A stretch of DNA of 64,000 nucleotides from contig NZ_JAUSUH010000006.1 of the NCBI RefSeq assembly GCF_030813595.1, positions 124,001 to 188,000 on the forward strand. The letters are read 5' to 3'. The stretch is from Ancylobacter vacuolatus. Lineage in GTDB: Bacteria > Pseudomonadota > Alphaproteobacteria > Rhizobiales > Xanthobacteraceae. The position numbers were made by a program, and so were the translations under genes. The notes beneath the pieces were generated by a model that was given only the letters and a program-made list of their open reading frames with translations, made no database searches and had not been told where the DNA came from. Below, in pieces: positions 8,285 to 18,647 of the stretch; the first letter of the stretch is position 1, and each line of letters starts with the position of its first letter.

Positions 8285-9133
8285 ATGACGCTGAAGAAGC
8301 TTCTATTCGCGGTGATGCTGGTTCTGGCGGCGCCGGCGTCCATGGCCATCGCCCAAAATGCGCCCGCGCCGGTTACCGCCGCGCCGACGGCGCAGGTCGA
8401 TGGGCAGGCCGTCGCCGCCCCCGACGGCATGATGGCGGCTCCGGCGGGTGCCGGCATGGGCAGCGCCGACCTGTCGCTGATCGGCCTTTTCCTTCAGGCA
8501 CACCTGATCGTGAAGTTCGTCATGGCGGGCCTCGTGCTGGCCTCGGTCTGGGTGTGGGCGATCATCATCGACAAGACCATCCTGTACGGCCGGATGAAGC
8601 GGCAGATGGACCGCTTCGAGACCACCTTCTGGTCCGGCCAGAGCCTGGAGGAGCTGTACCGCTCGCTGTCCTCGCGGCAGAACCACGCCATGGCGGCGAT
8701 CTTCGTCGCGGCCATGCGCGAGTGGAAGCGCTCTTATGAGGGCGGCGCGCGCTCGCTTTCCGGCCTGACGCAGCGGCTCGACAAGGTGATGAACGTCACC
8801 ATCGCCCGCGAGGTGGAGCGTCTGGAGAACCGGCTGCTGGTGCTGGCGACGGTCGGTTCGGCCGGCCCGTTCATCGGCCTGTTCGGCACGGTGTGGGGCA
8901 TCATGACCAGCTTCCAGTCGATCGCCGCCTCGAAGAACACCAGCCTCGCCGTGGTGGCGCCGGGCATTGCGGAAGCGCTTTTCGCGACGGCAATCGGCCT
9001 TATCGCCGCCATTCCCGCGACGATTTTCTATAACAAGTTCGTCTCGCAAGTGAACCGGCAGGCAGCGCGGCTGGAGGGATTCGCCGACGAGTTCTCCGCC
9101 ATCCTGTCGCGCCAGATCGACGAACGGGGCTGA
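8285..9133 (+). CDS. tolQ: TolQ (MotA/TolQ/ExbB proton channel), with N-terminal extension
   Basis: The 282-residue inner-membrane protein has three membrane segments: about 75-100 (IVKFVMAGLVLASVWVWAII), then two in the C-terminal half (VGSAGPFIGLFGTVWGIM and EALFATAIGLIAAIPATIFY). With TolR it uses the proton gradient to drive TolA. TolQ is usually about 230 residues; here the first ~60 residues look like a cleavable signal peptide (KKLLFAVMLVLAAPASMAIA) and an Ala/Pro linker, a layout more often seen in ExbB. ATG at 8285 is preferred over the TTG at 8282. Confidence 0.93.
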   Translation: MTLKKLLFAVMLVLAAPASMAIAQNAPAPVTAAPTAQVDGQAVAAPDGMMAAPAGAGMGSADLSLIGLFLQAHLIVKFVMAGLVLASVWVWAIIIDKTILYGRMKRQMDRFETTFWSGQSLEELYRSLSSRQNHAMAAIFVAAMREWKRSYEGGARSLSGLTQRLDKVMNVTIAREVERLENRLLVLATVGSAGPFIGLFGTVWGIMTSFQSIAASKNTSLAVVAPGIAEALFATAIGLIAAIPATIFYNKFVSQVNRQAARLEGFADEFSAILSRQIDERG

Positions 9134-9136
9134 TCC

Positions 9137-9589
9137 ATGGGCATGTCCGGAGGAGGAGGAGGGGGCTGGCACTCGCGGCGTTCGCGTCGTCGCGCGGGCG
9201 GGGCCGTCATGTCCGAGATCAACGTCACGCCGATGGTCGACGTGATGCTGGTGCTGCTCATCATCTTCATGGTCGCCGCGCCCATGCTCACCACGGGCGT
9301 GCCGCTCGACCTGCCGCAGACCGAGGCCAAGGCGGTGCCGCAGGAGAGCGCGCCGCTGGTCATCAATATTACAAAGGACGGCAAGATCTTCCTGCAGGAG
9401 ACCGAAATTCCCGTCGACGAGCTGGTGCCGAAGCTGCAGGCGATCGGCAAGGCCGGCTATGAGGAGCGCATCTTCGTGCGTGCCGACAAGAGCCTCGATT
9501 ATGGCTCGGTGATGCGTGTGATGGGCCGCCTGTCCGGCGCCGGTTTCAAGCGCGTGGCGCTGGTCTCCGAAGTCGAGCAGGGAGGCTGA
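9137..9589 (+). CDS. tolR: TolR (ExbD/TolR family)
   Basis: The 150-residue product has a basic, glycine-rich N-terminus (GGGGGGWHSRRSRRR), one membrane helix containing the proton-path aspartate D35 in SEINVTPMVDVMLVLLI, and a periplasmic domain. It starts three bases after the tolQ stop. Works as a dimer in the TolQ-TolR stator. Confidence 0.95.
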   Translation: MGMSGGGGGGWHSRRSRRRAGGAVMSEINVTPMVDVMLVLLIIFMVAAPMLTTGVPLDLPQTEAKAVPQESAPLVINITKDGKIFLQETEIPVDELVPKLQAIGKAGYEERIFVRADKSLDYGSVMRVMGRLSGAGFKRVALVSEVEQGG

Positions 9590-9592
9590 CGC

Positions 9593-10573
9593 ATGAAGGC
9601 GGGCTTCCTTTCCTCGGCGGCGCTTCACGTCGGCATCATCGGCTTCATGGCGGTCTCCTTCGCGTCTCCCTCGCCCTATGAGGTGACGCCGCCCGAATCC
9701 ATGCCGATCGACATCATCTCCGATTCCGAAATGTCGAAGATGATGGCCGGTAAGAAGGACGCGCCGAAGGAGGCCCCCAAGCCCGTCGTCGAGAAGAAGG
9801 CCGACACGCCCAAGCAGGCGGAGAACCTCGAGTCCAAGGTTTCGGAGAAGCCCGAGGTGAAGGCCGCCAACGAGCCTGCCACCCCGCCGCCTCCGCCCCC
9901 GCCGCCGCCCGAGGCAAAGCCGGCCGAGCCCAAGCCGCCGGCGGCCCGGGCCGAGGCCCAGCCCGCGCCGCCGCCGCCGGAAGCCGAGGCGCTCGCCGCC
10001 AAGCCGCCGGAGCCGCCGAAGGACCAGCCCAAGCCGCAGGAGCAGGCGCAGGCGACCCCGCCGCCGCCCAAGCCGCCGCAGAAGCCGAAGAACATTCCGC
10101 CGAAGGTGGTGCAGGAGCCCGCGCCCGAGCGCGATTTCAATCCGAACCAGATTGCGGCCCTGCTGAACAAGCAGGACCCCCGGCGCATGGCGGCGCTTGG
10201 CGAGACGATCAACAACACCGCCTCGCTCGGCGCGTCGCAGGGGACGGCGACCTCGCTATCGCAGACCGAGATCGACGCGCTGCGCGCCTATATCGCCCGC
10301 TTCTGGAAGCTGCCGGCCGGCGCGGTGGATGCCGGCCAGGTGACGGTGGTGTTCAAGATCGTGCTGAGCCCCGACCGCAAGATGGTCGGTGCGCCGCAGC
10401 TGGTCGAGGTGCAGGGCGCCGGCAATGCCTATGCGCCGGTGGTGCGGGAAACCGCGCAACGGGCGCTGTATGAGATCGCCAACCAGCCCAATCCCTTCCC
10501 GATGCTGCGCGCCGACCGCTACGATACGTGGCGGGAATTGGAGCTCGGCTTCAATCCGGCCATGCTTCATTGA
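9593..10573 (+). CDS. tolA: TolA-like periplasm-spanning protein (TonB/TolA type)
   Basis: The 326-residue product has an N-terminal membrane anchor ([20 protein letters not shown]), then a long Pro/Lys/Glu/Ala-rich spacer (about residues 55-180, with runs of eight or more prolines), and a C-terminal TonB/TolA-like domain from about residue 215 ([20 protein letters not shown]). Position between tolR and tolB fixes the role as the energy-transducing rod of the Tol-Pal system. Unlike the helical Ala-rich spacer of E. coli TolA, this spacer is proline-rich and should be extended. Confidence 0.9.
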   Translation: MKAGFLSSAALHVGIIGFMAVSFASPSPYEVTPPESMPIDIISDSEMSKMMAGKKDAPKEAPKPVVEKKADTPKQAENLESKVSEKPEVKAANEPATPPPPPPPPPEAKPAEPKPPAARAEAQPAPPPPEAEALAAKPPEPPKDQPKPQEQAQATPPPPKPPQKPKNIPPKVVQEPAPERDFNPNQIAALLNKQDPRRMAALGETINNTASLGASQGTATSLSQTEIDALRAYIARFWKLPAGAVDAGQVTVVFKIVLSPDRKMVGAPQLVEVQGAGNAYAPVVRETAQRALYEIANQPNPFPMLRADRYDTWRELELGFNPAMLH

Positions 10574-10599
10574 TGCCTGTTTTTTCCGAGGTACCCAGA

Positions 10600-11970
10600 A
10601 TGTCGCGGCGTTTTCCCCTTGAAGCCAACGGCCTTGTCGGTCGCCGGTCGGTTCTCGTCGGCATGGCGGCGCTTGGCGGGGCCGGGCTTGGCGGGGCGAT
10701 GCTCGCGCCGGGCCTGGCGAATGCCGCCGTCCGCCTCGACATCACCTCGGGCACGGTGCAGCCGCTTCCCATCGCCATCACCGATTTCGTCGGCGGCGGC
10801 AGCCCGCAGGACATCGAGGCCGGCCGGGGCGTGACGCAGATCATCTCCGCCGATCTGCGCCGCTCGGGCCTGTTCGCCCCGATCGACCCGGCCGCCTTTG
10901 TCGAGAAGATCGCCAATCCGGACGCCTCGCCGCGCTTCCAGGACTGGCGCGTCATCAATGCCCAGGCGCTCGTCACCGGCCGCATCACCCGCCAGCCGGA
11001 CGGGCGGGTGAAGGCGGAATTCCGCCTGTGGGACGTGTTCGCCGGCCAGCAGCTGATCGGCCAGCAATATTTCACCCAGCCGGAGAACTGGCGCCGCGTC
11101 GCCCACATCATCGCCGACGCCATCTATGAGCGGCTCACCGGTGAGAAGGGCTATTTCGACACCCGCATCGTCTTCGTCGACGAGAGCGGGCCGAAGGAGA
11201 AGCGGATCAAGCGCCTGGCCATCATGGACCAGGACGGCGCCAACGTGACCTATCTCACGCGCGGCGACGACCTCGTGCTGACCCCGCGCTTCTCGCCGAC
11301 CAGCCAGGAAATCACCTATATGAGCTATGGAAACGGCGAGCCGCGCGTCTTCCTGCTCAACATCGAGAACGGCCAGCGCGAGGTGGTCGGAAACTTCCCC
11401 AATATGAGCTTCTCGCCGCGCTTCGCCCCGGACGGCCAGCGGGTGATCCTGAGCCTGCAGCAGGGGGCGGATTCCAACATCTTCGTGATGGACCTGCGCT
11501 CCAAGGCCACCACACGGCTCACCGACACCGCCGCCATCGACACCGCGCCGTGCTATTCCCCGGACGGCACGCAGATCTGCTTCGAAAGCGACCGCGGCGG
11601 CGGCTCGCAGATCTACCTCATGAACCCGGACGGCTCGAACCAGCGCCGCATCTCCTTCGGCGACGGGCGTTATTCGACGCCGGTCTGGTCGCCGCGCGGG
11701 GATGTGATCGCCTTCACCAAGCAGGCGCAGGGGCGCTTCGCCATCGGGCTGATGCGGCCGGACGGCTCGGGCGAGCGAATCCTGACCGAGGGCTACCACA
11801 ATGAGGGGCCGACCTTCGCGCCGAACGGGCGGGTGATCATGTTCTTCCGCGATGCGGGGGGCGGGGGTGGCCCGCAGCTCTATACGGTGGACATCACCGG
11901 CTATAACGAGCAGCGCGTGCCGACCCCGAGCTACGCTTCCGACCCGGCCTGGTCGCCCTTGCGCTCCTAA
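10600..11970 (+). CDS. tolB: Tol-Pal beta-propeller protein TolB, probable Tat export
   Basis: The 456-residue product has an N-terminal domain and WD-like PD40 repeats ([44 protein letters not shown]). The N-terminus reads [21 protein letters not shown] then ANAA: twin arginines followed by a weakly hydrophobic stretch and an Ala-X-Ala type cleavage site, so export by the Tat system is likely. ATG at 10600 follows a GAGGTA ribosome site; an earlier in-frame ATG at 10573 overlaps the tolA stop. Confidence 0.94.
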   Translation: MSRRFPLEANGLVGRRSVLVGMAALGGAGLGGAMLAPGLANAAVRLDITSGTVQPLPIAITDFVGGGSPQDIEAGRGVTQIISADLRRSGLFAPIDPAAFVEKIANPDASPRFQDWRVINAQALVTGRITRQPDGRVKAEFRLWDVFAGQQLIGQQYFTQPENWRRVAHIIADAIYERLTGEKGYFDTRIVFVDESGPKEKRIKRLAIMDQDGANVTYLTRGDDLVLTPRFSPTSQEITYMSYGNGEPRVFLLNIENGQREVVGNFPNMSFSPRFAPDGQRVILSLQQGADSNIFVMDLRSKATTRLTDTAAIDTAPCYSPDGTQICFESDRGGGSQIYLMNPDGSNQRRISFGDGRYSTPVWSPRGDVIAFTKQAQGRFAIGLMRPDGSGERILTEGYHNEGPTFAPNGRVIMFFRDAGGGGGPQLYTVDITGYNEQRVPTPSYASDPAWSPLRS

Positions 11971-12125
11971 GCGGGTTCTGTCAGGGAACGATTAACCATA
12001 AGCGGCGGTTTACGGCACGGTCGTGAAATTGGCGTAGTTCAGCAAGGTTTCGTAAAGCACGACGGAACATTGATGAACGCCAGCAGCCAGTCGGCAGATC
12101 AGTCGGGAATTCAGGAGTCAGCGGT

Positions 12126-12620
12126 ATGATCCGTATGTTGCGCCATCTGGGCGGCGCGCGCGTCGCCTTCATCGTCGGTTTCGCGATGCTCGCGGCCGCC
12201 TGCGCCAAGAACCCGATGGACGGGGCCGGCACGGCTCTCGGCTCGGCGCCTCCCGGCAGCCCGCAGGAGTTCATCGTCTCGGTCGGTGACCGCGTGTTCT
12301 TCGAGAGCGACCAGACCAGCCTGACGCCGCAGGCGCAGGCGACGCTCGACAAGCAGGCGCAGTGGCTGAACCAGTATGCCCGCTACAGCTTCACCATCGA
12401 AGGCCATGCCGACGAGCGCGGCACCCGCGAATACAACATCGCCCTCGGCGCCCGCCGCGCCCAGAGCGTGCGCGATTATCTCGTCCAGCGCGGTGTCCCG
12501 GCCAGCCGCATGCGCACCATCTCCTACGGCAAGGAGCGCCCGGTCGCGGTCTGCAACGACATTTCCTGCTGGTCGCAGAATCGCCGCGCCGTCACTGTGC
12601 TGAACGGCGCCGGCACCTGA
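12126..12620 (+). CDS. pal: Peptidoglycan-associated lipoprotein Pal
   Basis: The 164-residue product has a lipoprotein signal with lipobox LAAAC (lipidated C26), then an OmpA-like peptidoglycan-binding domain (DRVFFESDQTSLTPQAQATL, FTIEGHADERGTREYNIALG, ARRAQSVRDYL). It anchors the outer membrane to peptidoglycan and is the partner of TolB. It is separated from tolB by 155 bases, so it may have its own promoter. Confidence 0.97.
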   Translation: MIRMLRHLGGARVAFIVGFAMLAAACAKNPMDGAGTALGSAPPGSPQEFIVSVGDRVFFESDQTSLTPQAQATLDKQAQWLNQYARYSFTIEGHADERGTREYNIALGARRAQSVRDYLVQRGVPASRMRTISYGKERPVAVCNDISCWSQNRRAVTVLNGAGT

Positions 12621-12645
12621 TCGCCGCATCCGCGCGTCAACGTGA

Positions 12646-12680
12646 CCCGGCTCGCCCTGCGGGCCGGGTTTGGCGTTTCT
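12646..12680 (+). terminator. Probable terminator after pal
   Basis: CCCGGC and GCCGGG form a stem around an 11-base loop, followed by TTTGGCGTTT, 26 bases after the pal stop. The T-run is interrupted, so read-through into cpoB is possible. Confidence 0.6.
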
Positions 12681-12690
12681 AGAGCGTTAT

Positions 12691-12723
12691 CCAGGGGCAA
12701 GACGTACAAGGGGATGCCCCTGG
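12691..12723. other. 8-bp inverted repeat upstream of cpoB
   Basis: CCAGGGGC and GCCCCTGG, 17 bases apart, lie about 90 bases before the cpoB start. It may be an operator or a leader hairpin; nothing else decides. Confidence 0.35.
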
Positions 12724-12810
12724 GTCAAACTTTGGACGCGATCGGCCCCGTATGCTCAAATGGAAAGCGCGCGGCCTCCTGCCGCCGTTCCGCTGTTCCC
12801 GTTCCAGTGC

Positions 12811-13680
12811 ATGGCCATGATGACCGTCCGCCCGCCTCGTTTCGCCGCTCTCGTTCTTGTCGCCGCCCTCGCTGCCTCTGCCGCGCCGTTCGAGGCAGCG
12901 CAGGCGCAGGCGGACAACAATTTCTTCGGCAATCTTTTCAAGCCGCCGGGACAGGTGCGCGCGGGCAACCAGCCCTCGCAGGTTGAGGAAACCGACAGCC
13001 TCCTCACCCGGATCGACCGGCTGGAAAACCAGCTGCGGCAGATGACCGGGCAGATGGAGCAGCTGCAATACCGTAACCAGCAGCTTGAGCAGCAGGTGCG
13101 GCTGCTGCAGGGCGACACCGGCGCCGGGCCGGCGGCTGCGGGCGAGCCGGCTCGCCGTCCCGACGTGTTCGATCCCGCCGCGCAGGCCGCCGCTCCCGGC
13201 GCGCCCCGCCCGCTGGGAACCACCGCCCCGAGCGGCGCGCCGATGGACCTCGGCACACTGTCGGGCGCCGCGGCGGGTGGGGGTGCCCAGCCCGGGGCCT
13301 CGCCGAAGGAGATGTTCGATCTCGGCTTCGGCGCGCTCCAGCGCCAGGATTATGCCGGCGCGGGCCAGACCTTCGAGCAGTTCGTCAAGCTCTACCCCAC
13401 CGACCGCGCCACGCCGGACGCCTATTACTGGCTGGGCGAGAGCCAGTATCTGCGCAAGTCCTACAAGGAGGCGGCGCAGAATTTCCTCAAAGTGTCGACC
13501 GACTACCCCAATGCGGTGAAGGCGCCGGATGCCTTGCTGCGGCTCGGCCAGTCGCTCGCGGCCATAGGCGAGAAAGATGCCGCCTGCGCGACGCTGAACG
13601 CTGTCGGCAACAAATACCCGCGCGCCTCGGCGACGGTGAAGCAGGGGGTGGAGCGTGAGCAGAAGCGCGCCGGCTGCTGA
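12811..13680 (+). CDS. cpoB: Cell division coordinator CpoB/YbgF (tol-pal protein)
   Basis: The product is about 289 residues: signal peptide (AALVLVAALAASAAPFEAAQAQ), a trimerising coiled coil (SLLTRIDRLENQLRQMTGQM followed by EQLQYRNQQLEQQVRLLQ), an Ala/Pro/Gly linker, and C-terminal tetratricopeptide repeats (ALQRQDYAGAGQTFEQFVKLYP; AYYWLGESQYLRKSYKEA, shortened). CpoB links Tol-Pal to peptidoglycan synthesis during division. Start codons at 12811, 12817 and 12820 are all possible. The 3' end overlaps tilS by 26 bases. Confidence 0.92.
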   Translation: MAMMTVRPPRFAALVLVAALAASAAPFEAAQAQADNNFFGNLFKPPGQVRAGNQPSQVEETDSLLTRIDRLENQLRQMTGQMEQLQYRNQQLEQQVRLLQGDTGAGPAAAGEPARRPDVFDPAAQAAAPGAPRPLGTTAPSGAPMDLGTLSGAAAGGGAQPGASPKEMFDLGFGALQRQDYAGAGQTFEQFVKLYPTDRATPDAYYWLGESQYLRKSYKEAAQNFLKVSTDYPNAVKAPDALLRLGQSLAAIGEKDAACATLNAVGNKYPRASATVKQGVEREQKRAGC

Positions 13681-14710
13681 GGCTGCGCCTGCCCACCCCG
13701 CCAACGGCCCTGACGCGGCTGGCCTGGCGGCGCTCTTTGCTCCCTTCTCTGCCCATGCCGATGTTCTGCTCGCGGTCTCAGGCGGACCCGATTCGACCGC
13801 GCTGATGCTGCTGGCCCATCGCTGGCGAACCCAATGCCACGCGACGACCCGGCTTCACGTCGCCACGGTGGACCATGGCCTGCGGGCCGAATCGCGCGCC
13901 GAGGCGTGGGACGTGGCCGCGCTTGCGCAGCAATTGGGCCTGCCGCACGCTCTTCTCGATCTTGCCGCCCCGCTGCCGGGCACCCGCCTGCAGGAGGCGG
14001 CACGCGATGCCCGCTATGACGCGCTGGCCGACCATGCGGCGGCGATCGGCGCCGGCGCGCTTGCCACCGCCCACACGCGTGATGACCAGGCCGAGACGGT
14101 GCTGTTCCGGCTGATGCGCGGTTCCGGCATTGGCGGGCTCGCCGGCATTCCTGCCGAGCGCTCGCTGGGAAAGATCACTCTCCTGCGCCCGCTGCTCGGC
14201 CGACCGAAGGCGGAGTTGGTCGCGCTTTGCCAGGCGGCCGGCATCGCCTTTGCCGAGGACCCCTCGAACAGCAACCCGCGCTTCGCCCGTGTGCGGCTGC
14301 GGGCGCTGCTGCCAAGGCTGGCGGCGGAAGGCTGTGACGCGGCGGCGCTGGAGCGCCTGGCCTATCGCATGGCCCGGGCCGAGGCGGCCCTGGAGGCGGC
14401 GACAGACGCCGCTGCTGCCGCCCTCTGGCCGGCGCGGCGAGAAGGAGAGGAGCCGCTGGCCTTTTCCCGCGCCGGGCTTGCCGCCCTTCCCGAGGAGATC
14501 GCCCTGCGCCTGCTCGGGCGGGGCCTCGCGGCGGTGGGCAAGGGTCCGGTGGAACTCGGCAAGCTGGAGGCGCTGCTGGCGTTTATCGCCGGGCTCGGGC
14601 GAGACGAACAGGGCGCGCGCACCCTTGCCGGAGCGGTGGTGCGGGTGAACCGGCGGACGGTCGCGCTGGCTCCCGCCCCCGCGCGGCGACCCCTCGGTTC
14701 CGCCCGGTGA
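13655..14710 (+). CDS. tilS: tRNA(Ile)-lysidine synthetase TilS
   Basis: The 351-residue product has the PP-loop SGGPDS at about residues 42-47, then VDHGLRAESRAEAW and THTRDDQAETVLFRLMRGSG. It ligates lysine to C34 of tRNA-Ile2 so that it reads AUA. The GTG start at 13655 lies inside cpoB, and the first ~25 residues are low-complexity, so a later start is possible. Neighbours cpoB and ftsH are the common alphaproteobacterial arrangement. Confidence 0.94.
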   Translation: MSRSAPAAEAAPAHPANGPDAAGLAALFAPFSAHADVLLAVSGGPDSTALMLLAHRWRTQCHATTRLHVATVDHGLRAESRAEAWDVAALAQQLGLPHALLDLAAPLPGTRLQEAARDARYDALADHAAAIGAGALATAHTRDDQAETVLFRLMRGSGIGGLAGIPAERSLGKITLLRPLLGRPKAELVALCQAAGIAFAEDPSNSNPRFARVRLRALLPRLAAEGCDAAALERLAYRMARAEAALEAATDAAAAALWPARREGEEPLAFSRAGLAALPEEIALRLLGRGLAAVGKGPVELGKLEALLAFIAGLGRDEQGARTLAGAVVRVNRRTVALAPAPARRPLGSAR

Positions 14711-14753
14711 CGCCGATTTGCGCGGAAGGTCGCAGGTGCCTTGCTCCCGACAT

Positions 14754-14782
14754 CTTGGCAATCACCCCTGCGCCACCTAAAT
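14754..14782 (+). promoter_or_regulatory. Candidate heat-shock (sigma-32) promoter of ftsH
   Basis: CTTGGC, 16 bases, CCTAAAT resembles the alphaproteobacterial RpoH consensus (CTTGAC, 16-17 bases, CCTATNT). It lies about 75 bases before the ftsH start. ftsH is a standard RpoH target in proteobacteria, so the match is plausible, but transcription was not tested. Confidence 0.5.
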
Positions 14783-14855
14783 TACGGAGCGACAAGGGAG
14801 GGCCGCCAGCGCCGGCGGTGCCCGCGCGTCGGGTGAATCCGACGCCGAAAGGGAC

Positions 14856-16781
<1,926 letters not shown>

Positions 16782-16803
16782 TCCCCGTCTCGGGGTGAAT
16801 TGA

Positions 16804-16837
16804 GGGGAAGGTCTGCGCAAGCAGATCTTCCCCTTTT
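16804..16837 (+). terminator. Strong intrinsic terminator of ftsH
   Basis: GGGGAAGGTCTGC, tetraloop GCAA and GCAGATCTTCCCC form a 13-bp stem (one G-U pair), followed by TTTTATT. It ends the tilS/ftsH transcript. Confidence 0.95.
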
Positions 16838-16958
16838 ATTTGTCGGCCACCTCGCCGAGCGGCAGGCGGACGAAGTATCCCGCGAGATTAAATCGCTTGA
16901 TCCTGATCGCGCCGGCGTCGAGGGGCGTCTTTCTCGACCCGGCCGGCGCGCAATGAAC

Positions 16959-16990
16959 GCTTACACTTTGTGAAACCCTTGCGTGTAAGC
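16959..16990. promoter_or_regulatory. GCTTACAC...GTGTAAGC inverted repeat upstream of glmM
   Basis: Two perfect 8-bp arms are separated by 16 bases, 75-106 bases before glmM. They could be an operator or a hairpin in the glmM leader. The right arm runs into AGCTCAATGGTAGAG, which looks like a tRNA D-arm, but no acceptor stem or anticodon arm fits, so I do not call a tRNA. The remainder of the 283-base ftsH-glmM gap holds only the ftsH terminator. Confidence 0.4.
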
Positions 16991-17064
16991 TCAATGGTAG
17001 AGAAGAGTAAGCGGCGACGCGCCGATGGCGCGCCGGGACGGCGTCGATTCGCATGAGGCAGGGC

Positions 17065-18408
17065 ATGGCACGCACATTATTCGGCACCGACGGGATTCGC
17101 GGCCGGGCCAACGGCATCATCACGCCGGAACTCGCGCTGCGCGTCGGCATGGCTGCCGGGCTGGTGTTCCAGCGCGGCGACCACCGTCACCGCGTGGTCA
17201 TCGGCAAGGACACGCGCCTTTCCGGCTACATGATCGAGAACGCGCTGGTCGCCGGCTTCACCGCCGTCGGCATGGATGTGCTGCTGCTCGGCCCGATGCC
17301 GACCCCGGCGGTGGCCATGCTCACCCATTCCATGCGCGCCGATCTCGGCGTCATGATCTCCGCCTCGCACAACCCCTATGACGATAATGGCATCAAGCTG
17401 TTCGGCCCTGACGGCTACAAGCTCTCCGACGAGCTGGAAACCCGGATCGAGGCGCTGATCAGCGGCGATATGGGCAGCATGCTGGCCCAGCCCGCCGATA
17501 TGGGCCGCGCCAAGCGCATTGAGAGCGTGCATGCCCGCTATATCGAATTCGCCAAGCGCACCTTGCCGCGCAACCAGTCCTTTGACGGCCTGCGGGTGGT
17601 GGTCGACTGCGCCAATGGCGCGGCCTATCGCGTCGCCCCGGAAGCGCTGTGGGAACTCGGCTGCGAGGTCATCACCATTGGCGACCAGCCGGACGGCTTC
17701 AACATCAACCGCGATGTCGGCTCCACCGCGCCCGAGGCCTTGGCGGCCAAGGTGCGGGAAGTGCGTGCCGATATCGGCATTGCCCTCGATGGCGACGCCG
17801 ACCGGGTGCTGATCGTCGACGAGAAGGGACGGCTGGTGGATGGCGACCAGCTGATGGCCGTGGTGGCCGAGAGCTTCCACGAGGATGGCCGGCTGTCGCG
17901 CAACGGCATCGTCGCCACCGTCATGTCCAATCTCGGTCTGGAGCGCCACCTGGCCGATCTTGGCCTGACGCTGGCCCGCACGCCGGTGGGCGACCGCTAT
18001 GTGCTGGAGCACATGCGCGCCAATGGATACAATGTCGGCGGCGAGCAGTCCGGCCACATCATCCTGTCGGATTATTCGACCACCGGCGACGGTCTGGTCG
18101 CAGCGCTGCAGGTGCTCGCCATGGTGCAGCGTCGCCAGCGGCCGGTTTCCGAGGTGTGCCACCGCTTCGAGCCGCTGCCGCAGATCCTGCGCAATGTGCG
18201 CTACAAGAGCGGCCGGCCGCTGGAGAATGACGGCGTGCTTAAGGCCATCGCCGCTGCCGAACTCAAGCTCAACAGCCATGGCCGGCTGCTCATCCGCCCC
18301 TCCGGCACCGAGCCGGTGATCCGGGTGATGGCCGAGGGCGACAATCGCGACCTGGTCGAGGCCGTGGTCAATGACGTGGTGGAAGCGGTGGGCCTGGCGG
18401 CGGCGTGA
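17065..18408 (+). CDS. glmM: Phosphoglucosamine mutase GlmM
   Basis: The 447-residue product begins [16 protein letters not shown], matching the family start; an ATG four codons upstream (17053) is less likely. It has the phosphoserine loop [11 protein letters not shown] (active Ser about residue 101), metal loop DGDADR and a C-terminal [15 protein letters not shown]. It converts glucosamine-6-phosphate to glucosamine-1-phosphate for UDP-GlcNAc synthesis. ftsH-glmM adjacency is common in proteobacteria. Confidence 0.97.
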   Translation: MARTLFGTDGIRGRANGIITPELALRVGMAAGLVFQRGDHRHRVVIGKDTRLSGYMIENALVAGFTAVGMDVLLLGPMPTPAVAMLTHSMRADLGVMISASHNPYDDNGIKLFGPDGYKLSDELETRIEALISGDMGSMLAQPADMGRAKRIESVHARYIEFAKRTLPRNQSFDGLRVVVDCANGAAYRVAPEALWELGCEVITIGDQPDGFNINRDVGSTAPEALAAKVREVRADIGIALDGDADRVLIVDEKGRLVDGDQLMAVVAESFHEDGRLSRNGIVATVMSNLGLERHLADLGLTLARTPVGDRYVLEHMRANGYNVGGEQSGHIILSDYSTTGDGLVAALQVLAMVQRRQRPVSEVCHRFEPLPQILRNVRYKSGRPLENDGVLKAIAAAELKLNSHGRLLIRPSGTEPVIRVMAEGDNRDLVEAVVNDVVEAVGLAAA

Positions 18409-18424
18409 AGCCACGCGTCCCACC

Positions 18425-18561
18425 GTCATCCCGGCCGAAGCGAAGCGCGGAGCCGGGATCGTCCGCAATCCCATCGCGCCGTCATGGCCGGGCTTGTCCC
18501 GGCCATCCACGATTTCAGATGAGGCGAAGGCGTGGATCCCCGGGTCACGCCCGGGGATGAC
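18425..18561. repeat. Cluster of GTCATCCCGG-type palindromes
   Basis: Three hairpins in a row: GTCATCCCGG...CCGGGATC, GTCATGGCCGG...CCGGCCATC, and GGATCCCCGGG...CCCGGGGATGAC. They sit in the 239-base gap between converging glmM and choV, with a shorter CTCCC-GTTC-GGGAG hairpin at about 18617-18632. They belong to a dispersed family seen at several other places in the window and may double as terminators. Confidence 0.75.
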
Positions 18562-18647
18562 GGCCTGTTGCACATCCGGGATGATGCTTGAGGCCATGGC
18601 GGCGTAGGCGCGATTTCCCCCTCCCGTTCGGGAGAGGTCTGTGCCCC

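Noticed and set aside
11986-12012. An EcfG-type general stress promoter before pal
   Set aside because: GGAAC-N16-CGGTT is close to GGAAC-N16-CGTT but does not match the -10 element, and pal is not an expected general stress gene.
16981-17052. A tRNA gene upstream of glmM
   Set aside because: The D-arm-like AGCTCAATGGTAGAG is striking, but the 5' GCGTGTA has no pairing 3' end, no anticodon arm of five pairs fits, and part of the match is explained by the GCTTACAC/GTGTAAGC inverted repeat.
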